From Calendula officinalis (taxonomy: Eukaryota; Streptophyta; Magnoliopsida; Asterales; Asteraceae): a DNA stretch of 64,000 nt. Both the position numbers and the translations under genes were made by a program. Where the stretch lies: contig OY970820.1 in NCBI GenBank assembly GCA_963853835.1, positions 19,213,873 through 19,277,872 on the forward strand. Reading direction: 5' to 3'. The notes below the pieces were generated by a model. That model ran no database searches. It worked only from the letters and a program-made list of their open reading frames with translations, and had not been told where the DNA came from. Below are positions 22,616 to 32,810 of the stretch, piece after piece (positions within the stretch are counted from its first letter, which is position 1; each line of letters opens with the position of its first letter).

Positions 22616-25600
22616 AGCATTCAGATCCCAGAAGAAGGAAGAACATGGCATATTGATAGTGGATGCTCAAGGCACATGACTGGAAATCTACAAATTCTTA
22701 AAGATTTCAAGTTATTTGATGGAGGATATGTGGCATTTGGTGAGAATCCCCAGGGAGGTAAGATTACAGGTAAAGGTACTGTTACTAATGGAAAAATTAC
22801 CTTTGATAATGTATTTTATGTAGCTGAACTAAAATACAATCTTGTCAGTGTGTCTCAAGTTTGTGATAAAAAGAACAAGATTCTGTTCACAGACATTGAG
22901 TGCATCATTCTTTCTCCTGAGTTTATTTTAGATGAAAAATATGTTGTTTTAAGAACCCCAAGGAGAAACAATGTGTATTGCCTGGATATAGGGGGAGAAC
23001 TCATTTCTACAAATGAGGTCAACTGTTTTATATCCAAGGCAAACACCACTGAATCAGAACTTTGGCATAGAAGGATGTGTCACACAAATTTTAAAAACAT
23101 GAATAATTTAGTAAAAAGAAATTTGGTCATTGGACTACCTCAAAAATAATTCATGTGTGATCATCACTGTGTTGCATGCCTAAAAGGTAAACAACACAAG
23201 ACTTCTCATAAGTCCAAAACTGTGAACTCTATTTCTGTTCCTTTACAGCTCTTACATATGGACCTTTTTGGACCTACAAATGTAATGAGTATTGGAAAGA
23301 AACAATATTGTCTTGTTATTACTGATGACTTTTCCAGATATACATGGGTTTTCTTTCTCAGGACAAAGGATGAAACAAGTGAACTCATAAAGAACTTAAT
23401 TGTTAAACTGGAAAACACATCTGATCAAAAAGTGAAAGCCATAAGATGTGATAATGGCACAGAATTTAAAAATACTAACTTAATTAACTTTTGTGATCTT
23501 AAAGGTATTGACAGACAATACAGCTCACCTAGAACTCCACAACAAAATGGTGTAGCTGAAAGAAGGAATAGAACCATCATTGAAGCAGCAAGATCAATGC
23601 TTGCAGACTCAAAATTACCAATTACTTTTTGGGCAGAAGCTGTTAATACTGCTTGTTATGTTCAAAACAGAGTATTAATAGTGAAGCCACACTTTAAAAC
23701 ACCATATGAACTTTTCAATAAAAGAAAACCTTCTATAAGTTTCTTAAAATCATTTGGTTGTCCTTGTACTATTTTGATTACAAGAGAACAAATTGGTAAG
23801 TTTGACTGCAAAGCTGATGATGGAATCTTTGTGGGATACTCTACTCAAAGCAAATCATACAGAGTATTCAACAAAAGACTAAGGATAATTGAAGAAAGCA
23901 TCAATGTATCCTTTAATGAAAATGTACCTAATGAACAAGGAAATGGTCCAGATTGGCTATTTGACATAGACAATCTAACCAAATCCTTTAATTTTAATAT
24001 GAATTTCAATGCAGGTAATTCAAATTGTCTTAATCAAAAGGAAGGAACATCATCTGTTTATACTGGTCAAGAAAAGATGAGATACATAGTTGTTGATACT
24101 GCTCCCATAGTTAATACTGATATCAGTAAGAACTCAAATATTGAAAGCAGTAGTAACTCTGAGAATGAGGTCAGTAGTAATTCCATTACTACTGGTACCA
24201 GTAATAGTACTGAAAATACTACTGGTCCCAACTATAACCTAGATTCTCAAGATACTACTGATACCAGTAACAACTTCAATACTACTGATCTCAATGAAGA
24301 TGATAGCAGTAGTAACTCTGACCAAGATAATGATGAACCAAATACTAATGACAATGAAGGATCTCAAGAAGAACAACTACCTGAGGCAAATGAGTCCAAC
24401 CTTGAAAATCAACTAGTGGTTGATAAAGCTACAACAACAAGGACTCAAAAGAACCATCCATTAGACCTTGTTCTAAGTGATGTTAACTCACCACTTCAAA
24501 CAAGAAGCAAATTAAACAAAAGTTTAACTGCAAATATGTGTAATATAAGCTTAATTGCTAATGAATGTATGTATGAATGCTTTCTGTCTCAGGATGAACC
24601 AAAGAAGATCCAACAAGCAATGAAGGACTCAAACTGGATTGAGGCAATGCAAGAAGAACTCCTTCAATTCAAGTTACAAGCTGTTTGGACACTTGTACCT
24701 CTTCCCAAAGGAAAAAGAGCCATTGGAACAAGATGGATCTTTAGAAACAAGAAAGATGAAAGAGGGATAGTGATCAAGAATAAAGCCAGACTTGTAGCCC
24801 AAGGATACACTCAAGAAGAAGGTATAGACTATGATGAAGTGTATGCTCCTGTTGCCAGGATTGAAGCAATAAGAATATTCCTAGCATATGCTTCATTCAA
24901 AAGGTTTAAAGTCTATCAAATGGATGTGAAGAGTGCTTTCCTGTATGGGAAGATTGAAGAAGAAGTTTATGTTTGCCAACCTCCAGGATTTGAAGATCCA
25001 AAACATGGTGATTATGTGTTTAAATTGGATAAAGCTCTATATGGTCTAAATCAGGCACCAAGAGCATGGTATGACACACTATCATCATACTTATTAAAGA
25101 ACAATTTCAAAAGAGGAGCCATTGATAAAACATTGTTTACAAAGAAAGTCAAAGATGATATACTACTGGTACAAATCTATGTAGATGATATCATCTTTGG
25201 ATCAACCAATGATTTATTATGCAAAGAATTTGAAGAGCTGATGCAGATTAAATTCAAGATGAGCTCCATGGGTCCAATGAACTTCTTCCTTGGACTCCAA
25301 GTCAGTCAAAGAACTGATGGTATTTTGATAAATCAATCAAAATATGTCAAAGACATCTTGGAAAAGTTTGACTTGAAAGACAGTAAAAGTGCTAGTACAC
25401 CAATGGAAACACACAAACACCTACATCCTGATGTTGAGGGGGAGGATGTAGATGAACACTTATATAGATCAATGATAGGATCTTTGATGTACTTAACTGC
25501 ATCAAGACCTGACATTATGTATAGTGTTTGTGTGTGTGCAAGATATCAAGCAAGACCCAAAGAACTACACTTGCAGGCTGTCAAAAGAATATTCAGATAC

Positions 25601-26122
25601 TTGAAAGGCAAACCATCACTAGGTCTATGGTATCCACATGACTCACCCTTTGAACTAATAGCCTATACAGATAGTGACTATGGAGGTGAATGTCAAGATA
25701 GAAAGTCCACTACTGGTGGATGTCAATTCTTTGGATCAAGACTAGTGTCATGGCAATGTAAGAAGCAAACAAATGTATCAACATCTACTGCTGAAGCAGA
25801 ATATGTAGCTGCATCTGCTTGCTGTGCTCAAGTTCTATGGATTCAAAATCAGCTTCTAGACTTTGGTATCTCTATCCTTAAAACTCCTATTTTTATTGAT
25901 AATCAAAGTGCTATTAGTATTGTGAATAATCCAGTAAAACATTCAAAAACTAAACACATTGAAATAAGATTTCACTTTATAAGAGATTGTAATGAAAAGA
26001 AATTAATCAAAGTAGTTAAAATCCATACTGATGATCAATTAGCAGATCTTTTTACAAAAGCATTTGATGTAGGAAGATTCAACTTCTTGGTCAGTAGTAT
26101 TGGAATGATTTTAATAACTTAA
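22610..26122 (+). pseudogene. Element B Pol (protease, integrase, RT, RNase H) with one premature stop
   Basis: In order: aspartic protease with DSG at 22655-22663; integrase zinc region (LWHRRMCH, then DHHCVAC); integrase core Asp at 23261, Asp at 23450 and Glu at 23558, a D,D35E spacing; Asn/Ser/Thr-rich linker 24000-24400; reverse transcriptase with YVDD at 25178-25189; RNase H (TDSDYGG, STAEAEYVAA, DNQSA). It is open except for TAA at 23147-23149, where element A has GAA; one base change explains it. The pol frame opens at 22592, one base shifted relative to the end of gag, with no ATG near. Expression therefore needs a frameshift or splicing, and the join resembles a splice acceptor (22592-22615). 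Confidence 0.93.
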
Positions 26123-26159
26123 AATCTCACTTAAAATTATGTGTAAAGTTAGTGTTGTA

Positions 26160-26450
26160 AAATATTATTTTCTTAAGTGTTTTACTACTAGTATTGCTGT
26201 ACTACTGGTGAGAAAGTGTATGCACAAAATACTACTGATAGTTCATTACTACTGGTGTATTTTAGGTTTACACGGATACTACTGGTAAGTCAGTACTACT
26301 GGTATTCACATATACTACTGGTCTTGTGTGGTAATGGTTACTACTGATGTCTATAATTACTACTGATGTCAAAATCCTTAGTCATTACTGATGTTAGTAG
26401 ATACTACTGACGTTTTACTACTGATATCTTATTTACTACTGGTCTTTCAT
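26160..26450 (+). repeat. TACTACTG repeat cluster between pol and ORF3
   Basis: About ten to twelve copies of TACTACTGAT, TACTACTGGT or close variants in 290 bases, all in the same direction, like those in the LTRs. Confidence 0.85.
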
Positions 26451-26541
26451 AAACACAATTACCAAACTAACCCCCATGAAAATAACCGTTATGTTATGAT
26501 TCGAAGGCTATTTTCGTAGTTTTGCAGGTTTAATCGAAAGA

Positions 26542-26550
26542 TATAAAAGG
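26542..26550 (+). promoter_or_regulatory. Internal TATA box upstream of ORF3
   Basis: TATAAAAGG is followed about 30 bases later by a C/T-rich possible start region, a telo-box-like AAACCCTAG (26607-26615), and AACAATGG at the ORF3 start (26671). The whole looks like an ordinary plant gene promoter and leader, far from the LTR. Confidence 0.5.
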
Positions 26551-26670
26551 CGGCAGATGATTAATTTAGCATTATCTTCACTTCGATTCTCTAAACACCT
26601 CTCGATAAACCCTAGTTTACGATCAAAAACTCTTCATCACTAACAAAATTCCTGCAAAAACTCAAAAACA

Positions 26671-29600
26671 ATGGCAACTTTACAAACTCTCGATGTGCAA
26701 ACCGATCTTAAATACTCAGAATTTCACAACATGGTTGCATTTTTAAAGAATCCTGACGGAACAAAAGATTTCCGTCCAATCGTAAAATTCTTGAGAAATT
26801 CGTATATACAGTTTGCCTTAACTGTAAAGCCGAAGGCATATCAACAGCACTTGGTGGATTTCTGGACCAATGCTGAGCGAACAGAAGGAACCACATCATC
26901 AATGATAAAATCGAAAGTAGATGGAAAGTACATCACTGTATCTGAACAATCAATCAGACATCATCTACAACTTCATGATGATTCAGGTATGTATACTCTT
27001 CCTAAGGAATACATTGCTGATACTTTAAATAAAATGGGGTATGAAGGCAGACTTAATATTGTAACTTTTCAAAAAGGCCTTCTATCCCCACAATGGAAAT
27101 TTCTGGTTCATACCATTCAGCATTGTATTTCTCCTAAAAGAAGTACTTGGAATGAGTTTAACAAGGCAATAGCATCTGCTGTTGTATGTTTATGCACAGA
27201 CCAAGTATTCAATTTTTCTAATATGATTTTTGATGGTATGTTGGGAAATCTTAGTTCTTCTAAATTTTTAATGTATCCCAGATTTCTACAACATATCATA
27301 AACTGTGAATTACAAAACTTGTCAACTCCTAAAAACATTTTTGTATTACCTGAGTTGAACAAGAAAGTTTTCTCAAATATGAGAAAACAATTTAAATTTT
27401 CAGGGAAGGAAACCCCTTTGTTTCCAAACATGATCAAAGATCAACCCAACATTGGAGAAGGTTCAACCATTGCTACAACCCAAGTTGAACCTCAACCCAC
27501 TCCATCACCCCCACATACAGCCCAAACACCACCCCATATAGCCACTCAATCACCAACTCAAACAGAAGTCCTGAATGTGTCCCAGGAACTTGATATAAAT
27601 CTGCAGAGTGCTACTCTTCACTCTGTGGAAGACCTACCAGACAAAACCAAAAATATATCCACAATCTATAAAAGAAAGAAATCTTTAAAGGACACCAGGG
27701 GACAAATCGAGTCACACCCCAGACTCAAAGAGTTGTCCTCCAAGGAGGAGAGAGGACATGAGGGGAGGGCTTTCACTACTGATGCCCCAAAGGTGGGTGC
27801 ACAGGACAGTGAAAACATCATTAGGACCCAAACCTCGGCAACTTTGAGTGATGACTCTTTTGAGGAATTACTCAAAGGACCCCGGTGCCAAGAAACCACA
27901 AGGGGGGGCATCTCTGCTTCTTCTAGGAAGAAGAGAATGTCTAAAAGACCCAATGAATCACCAAGCAGTGATGAGGGCAGATCTGTGGAATTGATGGAAA
28001 GGAAGGAAAACCTTAAAACCAATGTACCTGTTAGTAAGCCCGATGATCTTGCTAGATGGAGTGAGGGCAGTATTAAAATCCAACAATTGACGGCTAAAGT
28101 GGATTCCTTGGAATCCACTGTACAAGATTGTCTTTATTACCAAACAAATCAAGGAAAAACTATGGCTGCTATGAAAAGAAATGTAAATATCATCAACAAA
28201 AGAATGAGACAATATGAACTTAGGCTTCATCAACAATCAAAACTTATCAGAAAATTGAAAAAGAGGATTGATGATAGTGAGGCTCCTCCAGTTGAGCTCA
28301 CTAAGGGGGAGAAGGATAACATACAGACAATGATTGATGAATCCATTGCAGCAGCAGCTTCCTCCCTCTTGAATTTAAAAGAAACAGAAGTTGATGAAGG
28401 CCCAGAGATGATGATTACAGAAGAAGAGCCAATTACTACTGCTCCTACTAAAGAACAAGCTGAAAAAGACATACCAGTAGTAACTCCTACTACTGATATA
28501 ACAGCAGTAGTAAATGAAGAAAAGGCAGCAAACACTACTGATGACCTATCAGTAGTAATCTCTGAAGACATACCAGTAGTAACTACCTTAGTTACTACTG
28601 ATGACATTATTGAGCTGCCACCACTACTAGAGCCTACAGTGATACTTCCACCATCTCCAAAAAGAACAACAACAACACAAATGGTGGTAAAAGATATTGA
28701 TGATGATATCAACTGGTTAGAAGTTGATGAATGCTCCCTGCCTCCACATCCTAAAATACTTCCCATATCTCAGATACACTACTATGGTCCCAAATTTGTT
28801 ATTGAATCTGAACCAAATATGAAGAAAGACAATTACATAGGAAAGGGAAAAGAAGTTGCTGATGAAGACCAACCCAACAGAGCACAAGGTCATGAAATTG
28901 TCAACAAAATAAATTATGCCAAATCAGCCAAACAGGATAGGTGGAAGGTAAAGAGAGCAAAATATTTAAAAAAGGTTGAAGTCTCTCTAGCAAATGAAAA
29001 CAAAAGATTAGCAGAAAGGGCTAGAATATTGAGACAACCTTTCACAGAAATCAAATTGGCAGATATAGCAGATATATCAAAACTGCCACAATTTCAACAG
29101 AAGATCAAATCTAAACAAGTTGCTGAAACAAGAAAGGAATTACAAAGAAGAGAACTGAAAAAGTTTAGGCAACTTGAACATGAAACAATAGAACTTCTTG
29201 AAGCACAAGTACAAGAATGCAAAGAGCAAAAGGCTGATATGCCAGAACAATTTGCAGAGAAAAAGAAAGAAATGATCACATTCTTAAAATCAAAAGGGTA
29301 TAACACAAAGGCATTTGGAAGAATGAAGCTGATCAATTTAATTGAAAAGTACTGTGTAGAGAAGAAGAAGGATCTTACTGAGCAAGATAGTAATGAGAAG
29401 TACACCACTAAACTTGAACAGATAGACTCCAAAGAAATGAAAGAAAGAAAAACAATATCTGGAGAATCATCTGGTGTATCCTCTCAAACATCAAAGAAAA
29501 GAAAGACAATTGCTTCAGAACTTGATCAACCAAATAAAAAATTACAAATGGTTCAAGTTCATGATCTCCCCATTGCTCCCCTACAAAATAATCCAATCAT

Positions 29601-30147
29601 CAACTGGAGGTACATAGATGATATGATTGAGATTATAAGAGAAGATAAGGTCACTCAAAGATTCAGAGCTTGGAAACCTTTGGTCATGTCCCTAACCAGA
29701 AGTGACATTATTAAGATGTTGATCATTGGTAAACCAAGAATGACTAAGAAGAACTGGAAGAATTCAGCTGCAGGTTATCTTACTGAAATGATTGATGCTG
29801 CTTTCTATCCAGAAAATTATCCAGAGAAGTATACAGATTCAGAAAATGTTCAAGCTTGGAATGTGCTACCAACTGTCAACATGTACTTCTTTGAATATAC
29901 AAGTAAGAAATGTGACTTATTCCTTTATGAGAAAGAGTATCCTCATTCTGAGAAGACTCTCTATCAACTATGGTGCATGAATTTTATTAAACCACATGAT
30001 GCTGTGATGCTCCAAAACAAATTGAATGAATTTGTTAAAAGAATCAGCAAATATATCATTGCACAAAGGAATAAAAGGAACCAACAGACTTTAGAAGGTG
30101 ATAAGAAAAGAGCAAAGTTGTTGGAAGAAAAGAAAAAGAAGAAGTAA
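26671..30147 (+). CDS. Element B additional ORF (ORF3), large protein of unknown function
   Basis: 1158 intact codons between pol and the 3' LTR, sense orientation, with ATGG in good context. Residues 1-250 look globular (WNEFNKAIASAVVCLCTDQVFNFSN; KFLMYPRFLQHII). From memory, this resembles extra proteins linked to copia elements in Asteraceae, often given unrelated names. About 270-460 is disordered, Pro then Ser/Lys/Glu-rich. About 466-536 is a coiled coil (IQQLTAKVDSLESTVQDCLY). About 586-646 is an acidic Thr/Val stretch encoded by TACTACTG and CAGTAGT units. About 753-906 is a second, Lys/Gln/Glu-rich coil. About 976-1136 is a second globular part (INWRYIDDMIEIIRED). The tail is Lys-rich. 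I see no signal peptide or membrane segment, so an envelope role is not supported. Function is unknown. Confidence 0.85.
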   Translation: MATLQTLDVQTDLKYSEFHNMVAFLKNPDGTKDFRPIVKFLRNSYIQFALTVKPKAYQQHLVDFWTNAERTEGTTSSMIKSKVDGKYITVSEQSIRHHLQLHDDSGMYTLPKEYIADTLNKMGYEGRLNIVTFQKGLLSPQWKFLVHTIQHCISPKRSTWNEFNKAIASAVVCLCTDQVFNFSNMIFDGMLGNLSSSKFLMYPRFLQHIINCELQNLSTPKNIFVLPELNKKVFSNMRKQFKFSGKETPLFPNMIKDQPNIGEGSTIATTQVEPQPTPSPPHTAQTPPHIATQSPTQTEVLNVSQELDINLQSATLHSVEDLPDKTKNISTIYKRKKSLKDTRGQIESHPRLKELSSKEERGHEGRAFTTDAPKVGAQDSENIIRTQTSATLSDDSFEELLKGPRCQETTRGGISASSRKKRMSKRPNESPSSDEGRSVELMERKENLKTNVPVSKPDDLARWSEGSIKIQQLTAKVDSLESTVQDCLYYQTNQGKTMAAMKRNVNIINKRMRQYELRLHQQSKLIRKLKKRIDDSEAPPVELTKGEKDNIQTMIDESIAAAASSLLNLKETEVDEGPEMMITEEEPITTAPTKEQAEKDIPVVTPTTDITAVVNEEKAANTTDDLSVVISEDIPVVTTLVTTDDIIELPPLLEPTVILPPSPKRTTTTQMVVKDIDDDINWLEVDECSLPPHPKILPISQIHYYGPKFVIESEPNMKKDNYIGKGKEVADEDQPNRAQGHEIVNKINYAKSAKQDRWKVKRAKYLKKVEVSLANENKRLAERARILRQPFTEIKLADIADISKLPQFQQKIKSKQVAETRKELQRRELKKFRQLEHETIELLEAQVQECKEQKADMPEQFAEKKKEMITFLKSKGYNTKAFGRMKLINLIEKYCVEKKKDLTEQDSNEKYTTKLEQIDSKEMKERKTISGESSGVSSQTSKKRKTIASELDQPNKKLQMVQVHDLPIAPLQNNPIINWRYIDDMIEIIREDKVTQRFRAWKPLVMSLTRSDIIKMLIIGKPRMTKKNWKNSAAGYLTEMIDAAFYPENYPEKYTDSENVQAWNVLPTVNMYFFEYTSKKCDLFLYEKEYPHSEKTLYQLWCMNFIKPHDAVMLQNKLNEFVKRISKYIIAQRNKRNQQTLEGDKKRAKLLEEKKKKK
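28574..28600 (+). repeat. Perfect 12-bp hairpin inside ORF3
   Basis: CAGTAGTAACTA, a CCT loop, TAGTTACTACTG. Similar hairpins are at 21991-22014, 22364-22385, 24172-24194 and 28534-28556. Confidence 0.9.
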
Positions 30148-30186
30148 ATAAGAAACTTGATTGATTAAAGGATAATCAATAAGTTT

Positions 30187-30195
30187 AGGGGGAGA
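30187..30195 (+). other. Polypurine tract of element B
   Basis: AGGGGGAGA one base before the 3' LTR; primes plus-strand synthesis in LTR elements. Confidence 0.9.
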
Positions 30196-30196
30196 T

Positions 30197-30814
30197 TGTT
30201 AGAGCAAATCACAGATCAACTTAGTACTGATGCTGCAGTTAGTGATAATTATGTTTATTACTGATGGGGCAGAAACATTTACTACTGATGAAGTTGATGC
30301 TGGTGTTATCTATAACTTAGTTACTACTGATCATACAAAGATTGAAGATACTACTGATCATTGTAGTTACTACTGACGATGATTATGGACTTACTACTGA
30401 TCACCAAGTTTACTACTGATGTTACTTATTTACTACTGGTGATTGGTTTTACTACTGATACGCGTTTATGGAACATATCAAGTCCGAGATCTTCGCAGAG
30501 ATAGTTATAGAATGTAAATCAATGTATATCGTTTATAATTAGATGTAAATCGTATCCTAGAATAACTAGGGTAAATAGTTTAGCTTCAAGGACTATTATA
30601 TATAGTTCCTTACGAATTGTAAACGTACGTGTGTATTGTTAACTTAATAATATACATTGAAGCTTTTTGTGAAACTGTGTTCTTAATATTTCTCATATTG
30701 TTCATACAGTTCATTGTTCTTAATATATTGATATAGTGTTGATCCGCTGCAACTTCTATCATCAATTAGATCTAAGGTGTTTATTAACTTGTCTATAGTT
30801 AATCGATCCTGACA
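30197..30814 (+). repeat. 3' LTR of element B
   Basis: 618 bp, identical by eye to the 5' LTR at 19322-19939, followed by target duplication GTAGA (30815-30819). Confidence 0.96.
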
Positions 30815-31123
30815 GTAGACGAGGTGATCAAACGGTGTGCCGGCGACCACCGCAGAGCTGATGATCTCGGCAACCGCACAAGCACCATTGGTAGCAAAAT
30901 CTAGGAGATATTGTTGACTATTTTCAAAGCCATCTGGGAGTGGAGCAAAGGTTAAGCCGTGAGGGGAGGTTTTTTTGTTGATTTTTTCGACGGCGGAAAA
31001 GCCGGTGGAAAAGGTGACGTGGACGCCCGTTTTGAGAAGACGGTTGGCGAACTCGAGGGCGGGGTTGATGATCCCTTGGCCGGCAGAGGCGACAATCAGG
31101 ATTTTCAGGTGGCCAGCTGTCAT
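30815..31123 (-). pseudogene. UDP-glycosyltransferase 2, N-terminal part
   Basis: 103 codons from the ATG at 31123 to the element B insertion, in frame with 18285-19316. It holds the start of the acceptor-binding half (MTAGHLKILIVASAGQG) and the FSTGFSAVEKI and GLTFAPLPDGF segments. The catalytic His of GHINP is replaced: the text reads GIINP, so residue 18 is Ile (codon at 31070-31072, two base changes from a His codon). A few residues after DGFENSQQ are missing relative to UGT1. In family-1 UGTs this His is the general base, so activity was doubtful even before the insertion. The element reads through into this part in no useful frame. Confidence 0.9.
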
Positions 31124-31139
31124 TGTGGTGGCCGGATGC

Positions 31140-31594
31140 GATATTTCCGATGGAGGGTGTTAATGAAGTGATCACAAATTAATATGCCAACATATAATAA
31201 GTCTTTGCAGATGGAAGATGCTTTCCAACTAATAAAACAGTAAACAGTGATTCAGTTATTTGGATTTCTTGAATGGCCGTGTTCAAAATTGGTTGATCCT
31301 AAAACAACTCTCGTCTTTTTCTTTAAACTATATACATGGTGTTACTTTAATAACTTAATTACGTAATACCATCACGCAGAGTATACTTCTAAGCATAATC
31401 AGGAATTTATTTCAAAACTGCGTTAGATACATATAATGCACTGAATTTTGTCTTCAAAATCGGTATACTTCAATAACACAAATTTTAGAAGAAAAATATT
31501 TCTTTATAAAAAGAGTTAATTGCAAGAACACATACATCATCACCCAAATCAAGCATCTTCACACACCGTCGCTCAAGCCTCGCCGACTCTAAAC
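31140..31594. other. UGT2 upstream region
   Basis: About 450 bases upstream of UGT2 with no gene. It includes TTATATGT on the minus strand near 31190-31200 as a possible TATA element. Confidence 0.4.
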
Positions 31595-31600
31595 CCTTCC

Positions 31601-32382
31601 CGTTTGTTTTGACGTAATCCTCCGTAATCTTCCGTAATTGTAATTCAATTACATTACGGAGGACGTTTGGATGACCCATTTTTTTCGTAATTCAATTACG
31701 ACGTAATTTCGAATTACGATATTCGTTGTAATTGAAATCCGTCCCAACACCCTACGAATTCAATTACGATCTTTTAGTAAAGTAACAAATTTGAATATCT
31801 TATATGCTTCAGATTTTAAAATCATTTAAAAATATTAAAAAAAATTAAAAAAAATTGAAAAAAATTAAAAAAATTAAAAAAAAATTAAAAAAATTTAAAA
31901 TTTTAAAAAATTCTAAAAAAATTTTAAAAATTTTTAAAAATTTTTAAAAATTTTTAAAAATCATAAAAAAAATTTAAAAAATTTAAAAAAAATTTAAATT
32001 TTTTAAAAAAAATTTAAATTTTTTAAAAAATTGAAAAAAATTAAAAAAAATTTAATTTTTTTTAATAAATTAAAAAATTTTAAAATTTTTTAAAAATTAG
32101 AAAAAAATTAAAAAATAAAAACTATTTATTTTTTTTTTAAATGTAAACAAATAATAAAAAAATAAAAAAAATAAAAAAATAAAAAAAATAATAAATAATA
32201 AAATATTGAAATTTTTTTTAAAAAAGTTTTTAAAAAAAGTCATAAGTATTGATTTGAATTACAACTCAAAATTTTGGTAACCAAACGCGTAAGCGTATTC
32301 AATTACAACCCAATTCAATTACAACCGAATTCAAATACAACCGATTTCAATTACATTACGGAGGATTACGTTGAGCCAAACG
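31601..32382. mobile_element. MITE-like element with A/T homopolymer core
   Basis: The left end CGTTTG-TTTTG-ACGTAATCC...CCGTAAT (31601-31628) is matched by the inverted right end (32355-32382), 28 bp with about five mismatches. Sub-terminal AATTGAATT/CAATTAC repeats are on both sides. The core, about 31830-32240, is almost only A and T runs. No transposase. No clear target duplication, so the superfamily (possibly hAT-like) is open. Confidence 0.55.
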
Positions 32383-32810
32383 CCCCCTTACATGAAAATG
32401 AAGGTATGAAAACAGAGGGTTTCAAGATGCCACCGGAAATACTCCTAAATTCGTTGCCGGAGAAGAACACGGAAAATCTGGGTTGTCTAGATCGTCGAAT
32501 ATTGAGGTGAGTTTTAAGATCTCGATTGTTGTTGTTACTAAATCCGACTTCTGCTCTTAATTTTCCAACCCCATATTGGCTCTCCTATCTGCACCACCTT
32601 CTTTCCGGATTTCACGAACCGGGCCCTCGCCGGAAAATTCAAAACTTTACTTCTGTTGCACAATTCTGATTTGTAACGGCCGACGACTTTTAAGAAAAAG
32701 TCAAACTCTTCCAGAATCAAGTTATTGAAAGAATCGGGTGTGGAAATCGAATTAGACATAAACAATAGGTCAGAATTTGAAGCTAAACCAGACATGTGAA
32801 ATGCTGGTAA

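Larger units (their letters stand above)
19322..30814 (+). mobile_element. Ty1/copia element B, full-length, with third ORF, inside UGT2
   Basis: 11,493 bp: 5' LTR, primer site, gag, pol, a spacer with an internal promoter, a 1158-codon extra ORF, polypurine tract and 3' LTR. Target duplication GTAGA is perfect (19317-19321 and 30815-30819). The two 618-bp LTRs show no difference by eye, so insertion was very recent. The order protease, integrase, RT, RNase H defines Ty1/copia. The long two-knuckle Gag and an extra gene after pol suggest a Sirevirus-like lineage (inference). Pol has one premature stop, so this copy probably moved with enzymes from an intact relative, or mutated after insertion. 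Confidence 0.96.

Noticed and set aside
27666..28766. Long minus-strand open frames inside ORF3
   Set aside because: They are mirror frames of the Ser/Lys/Thr-rich coding strand and contain no recognisable domain.
26671..30147. ORF3 as a retroviral-type envelope protein
   Set aside because: Position fits, but I see no signal peptide, membrane segment or glycoprotein-like cysteine pattern.
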